Shown one piece after another: positions 18,845-27,403 of a DNA stretch of 64,000 nucleotides. Source of the DNA: Bryobacterales bacterium (GTDB taxonomy: Bacteria > Acidobacteriota > Terriglobia > Bryobacterales > Bryobacteraceae). The stretch lies in assembly GCA_947446025.1 (NCBI GenBank), contig CANFEY010000009.1, positions 1-64,000 of the forward strand. The letters run 5' to 3'. How positions within the stretch are numbered: the stretch's first letter is position 1; each line of letters opens with the position of its first letter. The notes beneath the pieces were generated by a model. The model was not told the DNA's origin, did not search any database, and worked only from the letters and a program-made list of their open reading frames with translations. The position numbers and the translations under genes were made by a program.

Positions 18845-18869
18845 GAGTGTTCTCAGAATACCAACAGCA

Positions 18870-18941
18870 AGTAGGGACAGTATACTCAACTCCCGAATTC
18901 GGGCGGAACGGAATTCGGGAGTTGAGTATACTGTCCCTACT
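18870..18941. repeat. Perfect 31-bp inverted repeat in a divergent promoter region
   Basis: Arms 18870-18900 and 18911-18941 are exact reverse complements with a ten-base loop. Each arm reads GTAGGGACAGTATACTC then AACTCCCGAATTC. It lies between rmlA (minus) and the WxcM-like gene (plus), where both promoters must be. The perfect pairing suggests a recent insertion. GGGACAGTATACT-type palindromes are common traces left near REP-associated or IS200-like transposases in many genomes, but no transposase is in this window. It shares the CGGGAGTT edge with the hairpin at 31582. Confidence 0.9.
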
Positions 18942-19009
18942 GAATAAAAGAGTGAGAATCTTTGCCCGCTCAGGCAACTAAGTAGGTGGCCGCCGTGCGC
19001 GGACCGTCT

Positions 19010-19951
19010 ATGGCCTACTTCTTCAAACACGACACCGCCCTGGTGGAGTCCCCCCACATCGGCGAAGGGACCAGGGTGTGGGCCTATGCGCATATTCTGC
19101 CCGGCGCACGCCTAGGGGCCGACTGCAACATCTGCGACCACACGTTCATCGAAAACGACGTGATCCTGGGCGACCGGGTGACCGTTAAATGCGGGGTCCA
19201 GCTGTGGGATGGGCTGCGGGCTGAGGACGACGTGTTCATCGGGCCGAACGCCACCTTCACTAACGATAAGTGGCCCCGAAGTAAGCACTTCCAGGAAAAG
19301 TACCCCGTGACCATGCTGCGCAAGGGCTGCTCGGTCGGGGCCAACGCTACCATCCTGCCCGGTATCACCGTGGGCGACAACGCGATGGTGGGGGCGGGGT
19401 CCGTCGTCACCCACAACGTCCCGCCGCACGCGAAAGTGGTCGGCAGTCCCGCGCGCATCGTCGGCTACGTGGACGTAGTCCCTGAGGCCCCGCAACCCGA
19501 GCTGGTGAAGCCTGGAATTGCGCCGACCCCGCTGGGCGAGGCCACCATCCATCACCTGCCCAAGGTGGTCGACCTGCGCGGCAGCCTCATCTTCGGCGAG
19601 ACCTCACGGCACGTGCCGTTCGAAATGAAGCGCTATTTTCTGGTCTACGACGTGCAAAGCGAACACATCCGCGGCGAGCATGCGCACCGGCGCCTGCATC
19701 AGTTCCTGGTCTGCGTGGCTGGCCGCTGCAACGTGGTCACCGACGACGGGGTGACGCGGCATGAGGTGGTACTGGACGCGGCCTCCAAGGGGATTCACAT
19801 CCCGCCCATGGTGTGGGCCACGCAATACAAGTTCTCGCGCGATGCAGTGCTGTTGGTGCTGGCGTCGGAATACTACGACGCCTCCGAATACGTCCGCGAC
19901 TACTACCAATATTTGGCGCTGCGGAAACAAACACTAAAGGTGGCCGTATGA
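19010..19951 (+). CDS. WxcM-like bifunctional dTDP-sugar 3,4-ketoisomerase / N-acyltransferase
   Basis: A 313-residue fusion. Residues ~8-165 are a left-handed beta-helix acyltransferase of hexapeptide repeats ([39 protein letters not shown]-like; [20 protein letters not shown]). Residues ~180-310 are a cupin of the FdtA/QdtA/WxcM type with the catalytic-site [20 protein letters not shown] and the conserved [16 protein letters not shown]. Such fusions turn dTDP-4-keto-6-deoxyglucose into the 3-keto isomer and acylate the later 3-amino sugar. I choose the ATG at 19010 over a GTG at 18986 because [13 protein letters not shown] fits the family. It overlaps the aminotransferase gene by four bases (ATGA). 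Confidence 0.9.
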   Translation: MAYFFKHDTALVESPHIGEGTRVWAYAHILPGARLGADCNICDHTFIENDVILGDRVTVKCGVQLWDGLRAEDDVFIGPNATFTNDKWPRSKHFQEKYPVTMLRKGCSVGANATILPGITVGDNAMVGAGSVVTHNVPPHAKVVGSPARIVGYVDVVPEAPQPELVKPGIAPTPLGEATIHHLPKVVDLRGSLIFGETSRHVPFEMKRYFLVYDVQSEHIRGEHAHRRLHQFLVCVAGRCNVVTDDGVTRHEVVLDAASKGIHIPPMVWATQYKFSRDAVLLVLASEYYDASEYVRDYYQYLALRKQTLKVAV

Positions 19952-21087
19952 TTCTTGCGAACGATTTTCAGAGACAGTGGTCTGACACGGGCGGCGACGT
20001 CTTGGCTGCAGTTGAGCGTGTGGGAAGGTCCGGGTGGCTGGTACTTGGGGAGGAGGTGAAGCAATTTGAACTGGACCTTTCCACCTTCTGGGGGATGAAA
20101 CACGCCACGGGCGTAGCCAACGGAATGGACGCCATCGAGATCGGACTGCGCATGCTCGGCGTCGGGCCGGGGGATCGCGTATTGACCACGCCGCTGTCTG
20201 CCTTCGCCACGACGCTCGCCATCGTGAAGCTGCGCGCGGTGCCAGTGTTCATTGACACCGACGAGCACGGCTTGATCGATCTGGTGCGCTGCTATGACCT
20301 GCTGCGCGAACGGCGCGACATCCACTACATGGTCCCCGTGCATCTTTACGGGCACGCGCTGGACCGGGGCGGGCTCGAGTGGCTTCGCGACGAGTTCGGC
20401 GTCAAAATGGTGGAGGATTGCGCGCAATCGGCGGGCGCACGCTGGCAGGGGACTCCGACAGGTTCCGTGGGGCAAATCGCGGCGACAAGCTTCTATCCCA
20501 CCAAGAATCTGGGAGCCATGGGCGACGGCGGAGCGATCTTGACCAACGATCCTGCGCTGCAGGAGCAAGCCCGCGTGATGCGCAGCTATGGCGAGACGAC
20601 GCGTTACCGGCACGAACAGCTTGGCTACAATAGCCGCTTGGATGAGGTGCAGGCGGCGATCCTCCGCGCCGCGTGTTTGCCTCGGATGACGCAATGGGTG
20701 GCCCGGCGGCGGGCGATTGCGGATACGTACAACTCGGGTATTCACAATCGGGATGTCGGCCTGCCGGGCGTGCCCGAAGGGACGGCGTCCAGCTGGCACC
20801 TGTTCCCGCTGCATGTAGCCCCTGCGCGGCGAGCGGATCTGATGGAGCATCTAAAGTCCCGGGGCATCGCGACGGGCTGCCACTATCCCACGGCGATCCC
20901 CGATCAGCCCGCGATGTCGAAGGTCGCGTTTGAGATGGCCGACCCCTGCGCGCTGGCTCGGCAGATTTGCGCCTCGGAGATCAGCCTGCCGATTCATCCC
21001 TATCTGACGGATGATGAGGTGGCCACTGTGATCGACGCAGTCAACGCCTTCGCGCGGCAGACTGTGATCGCGCAGACGGCAGCTTGA
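19948..21087 (+). CDS. DegT/DnrJ/EryC1/StrS sugar aminotransferase (FdtB/QdtB-like)
   Basis: A 379-residue PLP-dependent aminotransferase that adds the 3-amino group to a dTDP-3-keto-6-deoxy sugar. The PLP lysine is in SFYPTKNLGAMGDGGAI; EDCAQSAGA holds the PLP-pyridine Asp, and YNSRLDEVQAAILRA is the family's active-site loop from the dimer partner. It starts in the ATGA overlap with the WxcM-like gene. The rmlA, isomerase/acyltransferase and transaminase set predicts dTDP-Fuc3NAc or dTDP-Qui3NAc for surface glycans. rmlB, needed in between, is not in the window. Confidence 0.92.
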   Translation: MILANDFQRQWSDTGGDVLAAVERVGRSGWLVLGEEVKQFELDLSTFWGMKHATGVANGMDAIEIGLRMLGVGPGDRVLTTPLSAFATTLAIVKLRAVPVFIDTDEHGLIDLVRCYDLLRERRDIHYMVPVHLYGHALDRGGLEWLRDEFGVKMVEDCAQSAGARWQGTPTGSVGQIAATSFYPTKNLGAMGDGGAILTNDPALQEQARVMRSYGETTRYRHEQLGYNSRLDEVQAAILRAACLPRMTQWVARRRAIADTYNSGIHNRDVGLPGVPEGTASSWHLFPLHVAPARRADLMEHLKSRGIATGCHYPTAIPDQPAMSKVAFEMADPCALARQICASEISLPIHPYLTDDEVATVIDAVNAFARQTVIAQTAA

Positions 21088-21119
21088 CAGCCGGAGCGGG
21101 GGTGGAGACAATTCCCTCC

Positions 21120-22616
21120 ATGCGTCTTCTCCTAACCCTGCTCACTGCCGCCACCACATTTGCCGCGCTACCTGACGCGATCCGCACCACCGAAGGCCAA
21201 GTCTCCGGCATCCCCGGCAAAGACGTGGGCATCCGGATCTTCAAAGGCATTCCCTACGCCGCTCCGCCCATGGGCGCGAACCGCTGGAAAGCTCCGCAGC
21301 CTGCGGCCAAGTGGGACGGCGTGCGCAGAGCCGACACCTTCAGCCCCACATGCTCCAACGGAGCGGCTCCAGGCAAAGGAAAGGCCTCCACCGCTAGCGA
21401 GGACTGCCTCTACGTCAACGTCTGGACCGGTGCCCAGGCAGCCGGAGAGCGGCGCCCCGTCTTCGTGTGGACCTACGGCGGTGCCTTCACCGGCGGGTCC
21501 GGGTCCGAGCCCCGCTATGACGGCGAGGCTCTGGCCAAGAAGGGTCTCGTGGTGGTCACCTACAACTACCGCCTCGGAACCTTCGGCTTCTTCGCGCACC
21601 CTGAGTTGACCAAGGAATCCGGCCACAACTCTAGCGGCAACTACGGCATGCTGGACATGCAGGCCGCGTTGCGCTGGGTGCAAAAAAACATCGCGGCGTT
21701 CGGCGGCGACCCTAATAAAGTCACCGTCGCCGGTGAATCCGCAGGAGCGTTCTTAGTGGCCGCGATGGTCGGCTCGCCCGAAGGCAAGGGGCTGTTCCAG
21801 CGCGCCATCGCGCAGAGCGGGGCATATATGGGGCTCGGAATTGGTTTCACGCGTGGCCGAGCCGAGGCCGAAGAGGCTGGGGCGAAGGCTGCAGGAACCA
21901 ATACGCTGGCGCAATTGCGCGCAATGAGCACCGAAGAGATCGGGACGAACTTACGTGGCGTTCAGGCGGGTCTGATTATCGATGGCTGGATGATTCCTCT
22001 TGATCCGTCGTTCACCTTCAGCCAAGGCAAGCAGAACAAAGTGGACGTGCTGCTGGGGTCCAACCTGGATGAAGGCACCTTCACCGGCATCGGCCGCCCT
22101 GTAACAGCAGATCAGGCGCAAAGGTACGGGGCGTTTTCGTATGAATTCGCCAAGCTGTATCCGGCGGGGTCTCCCGAGGTGAACACTGCATCGGGCCTGG
22201 CGCTAGCGCGCGACCAGCTTGGCTGGCACATGCGAACTTGGGCGCAGGCGCACGCGAAGGCGGGGAAGAAGGCGTATGTCTACTACTTCACCCGCGTGGC
22301 TCCCGGTCAGACGCGAGGCGCGACACACACGGCGGAATTGTCCTACATGTTCCAAAACCCACCTGCGAACGGCTGGGTGGAAACGGATCATGCGCTGGCC
22401 GATCAGATGTCGAGCTATTGGGCGAACTTCGCCGCCACCGGCGATCCCAATGGCAAGGGCCTACCGGTCTGGCAGGCGTACGATGCGAAGAAGAATGACG
22501 CGCAAGCGATGGTGCTCGGCAACACCGCGCAGTTCGGCGCGCACATCGACGCCCCGCGTCTGGCGTTTTTCGACAAAGCGTATGCGCAGCACTTGAGCCA
22601 ATTCATCAATCCCTAG
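21120..22616 (+). CDS. Secreted type-B carboxylesterase
   Basis: A 498-residue esterase of the alpha/beta-hydrolase carboxylesterase B family, which cleaves carboxylic esters. A Sec signal peptide (MRLLLTLLTAATTFAALPDA) precedes the mature part. The family landmarks are FKGIPYAAPP, EDCLYVNVW, the oxyanion YGGAFTGGSG, and the nucleophile Ser207 in VAGESAGAF. The acidic and His triad residues lie in SNLDEGTFTG and in GATHTAELSYMF. I start at the ATG at 21120 because the signal peptide begins there; an upstream start overlapping the aminotransferase by four bases is possible. It is convergent with the next gene, only two bases apart. Confidence 0.9.
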   Translation: MRLLLTLLTAATTFAALPDAIRTTEGQVSGIPGKDVGIRIFKGIPYAAPPMGANRWKAPQPAAKWDGVRRADTFSPTCSNGAAPGKGKASTASEDCLYVNVWTGAQAAGERRPVFVWTYGGAFTGGSGSEPRYDGEALAKKGLVVVTYNYRLGTFGFFAHPELTKESGHNSSGNYGMLDMQAALRWVQKNIAAFGGDPNKVTVAGESAGAFLVAAMVGSPEGKGLFQRAIAQSGAYMGLGIGFTRGRAEAEEAGAKAAGTNTLAQLRAMSTEEIGTNLRGVQAGLIIDGWMIPLDPSFTFSQGKQNKVDVLLGSNLDEGTFTGIGRPVTADQAQRYGAFSYEFAKLYPAGSPEVNTASGLALARDQLGWHMRTWAQAHAKAGKKAYVYYFTRVAPGQTRGATHTAELSYMFQNPPANGWVETDHALADQMSSYWANFAATGDPNGKGLPVWQAYDAKKNDAQAMVLGNTAQFGAHIDAPRLAFFDKAYAQHLSQFINP

Positions 22617-22618
22617 CG

Positions 22619-23674
22619 CTACAAAATCCGCTTGAACTTGCCGGTGTAAAGATGCGTCGTCACCAGCGACGCGAGGTACGCGCCGACCTCAAATTGCAGC
22701 CGCACCGCATCGCGCGGGGCCGGGAGCTTCAGGCTGGCGCAACGCTTGGTCAGCTTCGTCACCAACTCCGTAACCGTATACTTGCGTTGCCCCGTCCACT
22801 CCACCAGCGACGCGATGAGCGCGGCCCGGTAGCGGCGCATGAATTTCGCGGCGGACTCCTCGCCGGCCGGCCCGCGCCCGAAAATGGTGCGCAGGTCGTG
22901 GTCGTAGAAATCGGGGAAGTCCTCGGCGAACAGCTTACGGCGTTCCGCATAGTGCCGCGCCAGCGTCTTGCGCGACTTGCTGGCGTCAAAACGGCGGCGG
23001 ACCTTGCGGACCAGCGGCTTCTTCCCGGCCAGCTCCTGCATCAGGCGATCCACGTACTCCAGCTTGTAGAGCGCGTTCCATCCCTTGTAACGTTCGCGCC
23101 AAACTTCGGGCAAGTCGGTCAGCCACACTGCGAAGGTCTCTGCGAAGTCTTCATCGGGGTGCGACTGGCCGTACCAATTGGGCAGGTTGAGGACGTAGCT
23201 CTTGCTGTATGGCTTGGGCGTGTAGGTTTCCGGGTTGTAGTCTTCGTCATGGTTGCCGAAGACGGCTTGGTAATCCTCGCGTTGGTTCAGCTTGAACGCG
23301 TGGTCCAGCGCGTGGCCGCACTCGTGGCGCAGCAGGCGCTGGCAGGAGTCGGGATCGTCCCCCGCCACCTCCAGCATCTGCACCATTTCCAGTTCCTTCA
23401 AGCGCGGATGCGCCAAGTAGAAGGGAACCGCGATGGCGGGCGATCCGTTAGGGGAGAACCACTCATCGCCCAGGTAGCAGCCGGGTTTGATAGGGACGCC
23501 GCGCGCATCCAGCTGCGCGTAGAGCTGCCACACTTGCGGCTCGATCTCGCTGCCCTGAATGCGCAAGGGGAGATCGCACAGTCGCATTTTCAGCAACTCG
23601 TCGGTCTTGAGTTGGTGCCACGGAACCGCGACCGGCTCCGCAGCCGAAAGCCCTTCGGGGGAATCGGGCTCCAC
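22619..23674 (-). CDS. Putative zinc-dependent metallopeptidase (zincin-like)
   Basis: A 351-residue soluble protein without signal peptide. A likely zinc motif RHECGHALDH fits the HExxH pattern of zincins, and ~50 residues later HPDEDFAETFAVWL offers the glutamate third ligand typical of gluzincins (E in DFAET). The C-terminal half is basic and helical (RRRFDASKSRKTLARHYAERR). It starts at a GTG with an AGGAGGT sequence (23680-23686) embedded in the last codons of the cytochrome gene, so the two form an operon. I do not recognise a characterised homologue. Related proteins are annotated as putative zinc-binding metallopeptidase. Confidence 0.7.
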   Translation of the reverse strand: MEPDSPEGLSAAEPVAVPWHQLKTDELLKMRLCDLPLRIQGSEIEPQVWQLYAQLDARGVPIKPGCYLGDEWFSPNGSPAIAVPFYLAHPRLKELEMVQMLEVAGDDPDSCQRLLRHECGHALDHAFKLNQREDYQAVFGNHDEDYNPETYTPKPYSKSYVLNLPNWYGQSHPDEDFAETFAVWLTDLPEVWRERYKGWNALYKLEYVDRLMQELAGKKPLVRKVRRRFDASKSRKTLARHYAERRKLFAEDFPDFYDHDLRTIFGRGPAGEESAAKFMRRYRAALIASLVEWTGQRKYTVTELVTKLTKRCASLKLPAPRDAVRLQFEVGAYLASLVTTHLYTGKFKRIL

Positions 23675-23677
23675 GGT

Positions 23678-24373
23678 CTACCTCCTACGTTGATAGCTCT
23701 TGAGCTGCTCCAGCTGGCCGCGCGCCACGTTGTTGCCGGGATCGAGCTCGACGGCTTTTTCAAGCGCCGTGATCGCGCTGGCGTCATCGACCTTGCGGGT
23801 GTAGGCGAACGCAACAGCCTGATAGCTGGCCGATGAATTCGGGTAGAACTCCAGGTTGAGCTTGGCGAACGCGATGGCATCGTCAGGCCGCACGTTGGCG
23901 ATCCGTTGCGAGAGTGTCAGCAGCGTCTGCTCACTGAAATCGTAGGCAGACTTGCCGAAAAAGCGGGTACGCAGATCGCGGTACTGAGTGACGGCCGCAG
24001 CCGCGCCCTGCGTGCGCGTCGTGTCCCACAGCACGTCGCCCAGCGGTTTCGGAATCGGCACTCCGCGATGGCAAGTGGCGCAATCGACCTTCGTAGCCAC
24101 GCCCGCAGCCTTGCCCGAGGCAGCCTCCACGCGGGCGTTGAGATCCTTGGTCATCGCGATCATCTGCTTAGCAACGCTGATGTGGCTCGGCCCAGCTGGA
24201 GCCTCCGCCGCAGACGCCCCGCGCGGGGCATGGCAATACTCACAGGTCACGCCGAGTGCCGATGCGACCGATTGCATGTCCGGCAGCGGCTCGCGCGCCG
24301 GTTGCTGTGCAGCGAGAAACGAGACCGCTGCGGCACCCATGAGAATCGTTTTGAGGAGTAGCTTCACGTTCAT
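23678..24373 (-). CDS. Periplasmic dihaem cytochrome c with TPR tail
   Basis: A 231-residue exported protein with a signal peptide (residues 1-22) and two c-type haem sites, C44-C47-H48 (CEYCH) and C98-C101-H102 (CATCH), spaced as in the photosynthetic-reaction-centre cytochrome-like family common in acidobacteria. The C-terminal ~70 residues form a tetratricopeptide-like repeat (AFAYTRKVDDASAITALEKA, VELDPGNN). It probably moves electrons in the periplasm, possibly from the PQQ enzymes of this strain, though that link is inference. It is co-transcribed with the zincin-like gene downstream. Confidence 0.85.
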   Translation of the reverse strand: MNVKLLLKTILMGAAAVSFLAAQQPAREPLPDMQSVASALGVTCEYCHAPRGASAAEAPAGPSHISVAKQMIAMTKDLNARVEAASGKAAGVATKVDCATCHRGVPIPKPLGDVLWDTTRTQGAAAAVTQYRDLRTRFFGKSAYDFSEQTLLTLSQRIANVRPDDAIAFAKLNLEFYPNSSASYQAVAFAYTRKVDDASAITALEKAVELDPGNNVARGQLEQLKSYQRRR

Positions 24374-24454
24374 CCTTTCGGCAGAAGTTGCCTGAAACCT
24401 GCGGATTTCCCGCTCTTGGACGGAATTTCCTTGTCCACCGCAGTATATCCGAAA

Positions 24455-25201
24455 TTACCGCAGCGCTAGTCCAATTGCCCCGCTCACTGCCGGGACCATT
24501 AACGCGTAGCCCTTCTCATTCGGATGCAGGCCGTCGTTCGAAAAACCTTCCTTCAGCCAGCCCTTTTCATCCACCGTGACGCCGTAAAAATCGGCGAACA
24601 CGCTGCCGGAGCGGGCGCTGTAGTCCTTGATCCACACGTTCAGCTTCAAGATATCCGTAGGTGGGCGGCCTTTGCTCTGCAGACGATTCGGCACGTAGTC
24701 ACTGATCGGCATCACCGAGCACAACACCACCTTAATCCCGTGGAGCTTGGCCAGCTCGGTCATCGCCTGGATGTTCTCCTCGATCATCTCCAGCGTCTGC
24801 GGGCCGTTGTTGCGGGCGATGTCGTTGGTGCCGGCGAAGATCACCAGGGCGGCGGGCTGAAGGTCAATCACGTCCTGGAATATGCGGTTCAGCATCTGCG
24901 CGGTGGTCTGGCCGCTGATGCCGCGGTTGACGTAGGGCTTGCCGGGGAACTGCTCGGCCAGCTTCCAGCCGTCGGTGATGGAATCGCCCATGAAGACCAC
25001 GCGGCCCGCAGGCACGGGCTCGGCGCGAAGCTTCACGTTGTCGGCGTGATACCGGCCCAGCTGATTCCAATCCTGAAGTTGATTGGCTAGGTTTTGCGCA
25101 GCGCCGGCCAGGCAGCAGGTGCCGCGCGGCGGGGCGAAATCGTCGACTAGCTGGCCGTGGGCGGCGCTGATCAGGGCGGAGAAAATGAAGACTCGCAGCA
25201 T
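24455..25201 (-). CDS. Secreted SGNH/GDSL hydrolase
   Basis: A 248-residue lipase/esterase-like SGNH hydrolase with a signal peptide (MLRVFIFSALISAAHGQ). Block I is VVFMGDSITDGW with the nucleophile Ser, block II has the Gly in NRGISGQTT, block III is FAGTNDIARNN with the Asn, and block V is NDGLHPNEKGY with the Asp-x-x-His dyad. Such enzymes deacetylate carbohydrates or cleave esters and often act on polysaccharides. An in-frame GTG at 25231 would extend past the signal peptide, so I use the ATG at 25201. It is divergent from the larA-like gene. Confidence 0.9.
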   Translation of the reverse strand: MLRVFIFSALISAAHGQLVDDFAPPRGTCCLAGAAQNLANQLQDWNQLGRYHADNVKLRAEPVPAGRVVFMGDSITDGWKLAEQFPGKPYVNRGISGQTTAQMLNRIFQDVIDLQPAALVIFAGTNDIARNNGPQTLEMIEENIQAMTELAKLHGIKVVLCSVMPISDYVPNRLQSKGRPPTDILKLNVWIKDYSARSGSVFADFYGVTVDEKGWLKEGFSNDGLHPNEKGYALMVPAVSGAIGLALR

Positions 25202-25221
25202 GCCGCCATTATACTTGGTGA

Positions 25222-26439
25222 GTGGACCCATACTTGAGCATGGACGAAGTGCGCGCGCAGGTGGCTCGCGGGTTGCGCGGATTGCCCGTCGAACTGCTGC
25301 GCGTATTGGTGATCATCCCCGACGGCACGCGCACCATGCCGATGCCGCTGATGTTCGAGATGCTACAGCAGGAACTGGGTCCGCGTGTGGCGGCGCTGGA
25401 CTATCTGGTGGCGCTCGGCACCCACGCCCCCATGACCGACGAACAGCTTTCGCGGCACCTGGGACAGCCCGTCGCCGATGGCCGCTGCGGCGAACACCAG
25501 ATCTTCAACCACAACTGGGACGATCCGGCGACCTTCGCAGAACTCGGTCGCATCCCCGCCGCCGAGATCGAAGAGCTGACCGAGGGGCTGATATCCCAGG
25601 AGGTCGTCGTCAAACTGAACAGGCTAGTCCTCGACTACGACCACATCCTCATCTGCGGGCCAGTGTTCCCGCACGAGGTCGCGGGCTTCTCCGGTGGCGC
25701 GAAGTACTTCTTCCCTGGCATCGCCGGGCCCGAGATCATCCACTTTACGCATTGGCTGGGAGCACTGCTCACCAGCCGCGACATCATCGGCACGCGCGAT
25801 AACCCGGTGCGCCGCGTGATTCATCGCGCGACGGAGATGATCCGCAAGCCCCACTCATTGCTAGCGCCCATCGTCACGCCCGAAGGCATCGCCGGCATCT
25901 TCTGCGGCCGCACCGTCAAGACGTGGCGCGCCGCAACCGAACTTTCCGCGCAACGCCACATCACCTGGCTCGATCAGCCAGTCCAGCGTGCGCTCGCCAT
26001 CCTCCCCGAAATGTACGACGACCTGTGGACCGGCGCAAAAGGAATGTACAAGCTGGAGCCAGTCATCGCCGACGGCGGCGAGGTGGTGCTCTGCGCCCCG
26101 CATATCACCGAGGTCAGCCGCGTCCACGGCCAGCTGATCGACGAAATCGGCTACCACTGCCGTGACTATTTCGTGAAGCAATGGGACAAGTTCGGCCACT
26201 ACCCCGGCGGTATCCTCGCGCACTCGACCCACGTGCGAGGCCAGGGAACGTATGAAGACGGCGTCGAAACCCCACGCATCCGTGTGACGCTGGCAACAGG
26301 GATTCCCGAGGAGCGCTGCCACCGGATCGGCCTCGGCTACCTGGACCCCGCCGCCGTAGACCACGCGAACTTCGACCTCGTCGTACCGCACGCGGGCGAG
26401 ATGCTGTATCGGCTCAAGAGCCGCTCACTTTCGCTGTAA
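25222..26439 (+). CDS. LarA-family nickel-pincer racemase/epimerase homologue
   Basis: A 405-residue homologue of lactate racemase LarA, which carries a nickel-pincer nucleotide. PHEVAGFSGGAKYFFPGIAG places H151, K161 and H177 at exactly the spacing of H174, K184 and H200 of the Lactobacillus enzyme (catalytic base, cofactor-lysine link, nickel ligand). An upstream ALGTHAPMTDEQ and a His at about 97 complete the N-terminal site. The substrate is unknown, as the family covers many 2-hydroxyacids and sugar acids. The cofactor genes larB, larC and larE are not nearby. The start may be the GTG at 25222 or the ATG at 25240; neither has a clear ribosome-binding site. Confidence 0.85.
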   Translation: MDPYLSMDEVRAQVARGLRGLPVELLRVLVIIPDGTRTMPMPLMFEMLQQELGPRVAALDYLVALGTHAPMTDEQLSRHLGQPVADGRCGEHQIFNHNWDDPATFAELGRIPAAEIEELTEGLISQEVVVKLNRLVLDYDHILICGPVFPHEVAGFSGGAKYFFPGIAGPEIIHFTHWLGALLTSRDIIGTRDNPVRRVIHRATEMIRKPHSLLAPIVTPEGIAGIFCGRTVKTWRAATELSAQRHITWLDQPVQRALAILPEMYDDLWTGAKGMYKLEPVIADGGEVVLCAPHITEVSRVHGQLIDEIGYHCRDYFVKQWDKFGHYPGGILAHSTHVRGQGTYEDGVETPRIRVTLATGIPEERCHRIGLGYLDPAAVDHANFDLVVPHAGEMLYRLKSRSLSL

Positions 26440-26485
26440 CGCAGCGCCTTGCATTCCCCACCATTTGTGATACAGTGTTAGCCAA

Positions 26486-26830
26486 ATGGCAAGAACGGAA
26501 TCCTGCGGACAATTCGAACAGCTTGTGCTCACCGCGGTTCTCACCCTGGATGACAACGCCTACGGAGTTACCATCCATAGGAAAGTGGAGGAGTTATCCG
26601 CCCCCAAATCCGTCACCCTGGGGGCCATCTACGTCACCCTGGATAGACTCGAAGACAAAGGCTTCCTCAGCAGCTGGCTCACCGAGCCCACAGCCGAGCG
26701 CGGCGGCCGTGCCAAGCGCTGCTACAAAATCGAGTCTGCCGGCCAGACAGCTTTGAAGGACGCAATGCAGACCGCCCGACGTATGCTGACCGAACTCGCC
26801 GTGGGGAAAAGGAGCAAGGCATGGGCCTGA
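26486..26830 (+). CDS. PadR-family transcriptional regulator
   Basis: A 114-residue winged-helix repressor of the PadR group. FEQLVLTAVLTLDDNAYGVTI is the N-terminal helix, and LGAIYVTLDRLEDKGFLSS is the recognition helix and wing signature; the C-terminus KIESAGQTALKDAMQ ends in a short dimerisation helix. In acidobacteria such regulators are typically paired with permease-like proteins bearing a short N-terminal prefix domain, and here the next three genes carry a prefix-like N-terminus. It overlaps the next gene by ten bases. The promoter region 26440-26485 contains GATACAGTGTTA but I see no clear operator. Confidence 0.9.
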   Translation: MARTESCGQFEQLVLTAVLTLDDNAYGVTIHRKVEELSAPKSVTLGAIYVTLDRLEDKGFLSSWLTEPTAERGGRAKRCYKIESAGQTALKDAMQTARRMLTELAVGKRSKAWA

Positions 26831-27403
26831 AAAAAGTTGTCTCGTTACTTTTGCCTGCCCCCTACCGTCAGCAAGTCCTCGGAGACTTACAAGAGCGTGG
26901 CTTCAGGGCCCGCGATATTGCGAGTGTGCTCCCGCGCGTCTGGTGGAGCCACCTCAATCGCTTTCCAGCCCTGGGTCCCGAGCACCTCGAACTGCGGCGC
27001 TCCCAACAAAGATTGGAGGCACGGCGGAGATGGTTCGGACTCTTGTACGCGGCCACAGTGGTTGCGTCACTTCCCTACAATCCCGGCTTCCGAACATTCA
27101 AACTCGTGATTCTCTGCCTTTTCGCCTGCGCCGTGCCGCTTTCTCTTGTCTTCGGTTCACGCGCGCAGGTTTGAGGGCGAGCCGCTCCGGCAGCATCTTC
27201 ACCGGGCGCTTGAACACGAACGGGCCATGGCGCGTTTCGGTGCTCCCTACCTCCCCTTTGCGCTCCAACTGGCCGATCCGGTCAAAGCACTGTGGGGCGA
27301 GGGCACCAAAGTTCTGTTCTGTCTCGCCGCCTTCGCGGTTTGCGTTGTTTACGGCAGGCGGCACGCCCGTCGCCTGCAGGAGGAGCTGTATCGCCTCGCA
27401 TGA
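26821..27403 (+). pseudogene. Permease-prefix-like membrane protein, copy 1, split by a +1 frameshift
   Basis: First of three tandem paralogues. The frame from 26821 encodes the prefix motif (LLLPAPYRQQVLGDLQERGF, then VLPRVWW) and two membrane helices, then meets TGA at 27172. The +1 frame, open across that point, supplies a linker (RRFEGEPLRQHLHRALEHER), two more helices (VLFCLAAFAVCVVYG) and the charged end RRHARRLQEELYRLA, whose TGA overlaps the next ATG (ATGA at 27400). Joined, the product is ~193 residues with the same layout as copies 2 and 3. A base change between about 27150 and 27174 explains it. Programmed +1 shifting at GTT TGA is a less likely alternative. Confidence 0.75.

Noticed and set aside
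22652-23836. A 394-codon plus-strand frame opposite the zincin-like gene
   Set aside because: Antisense shadow. The minus strand has the HExxH motif, a ribosome-binding site and operon context.
27160-27175. RF2-like programmed +1 frameshift in copy 1
   Set aside because: The GTT TGA site lacks the CUU-UGA-C slippery codon and the SD-like AGG is at the wrong spacing; simple decay is more likely given copy 2.
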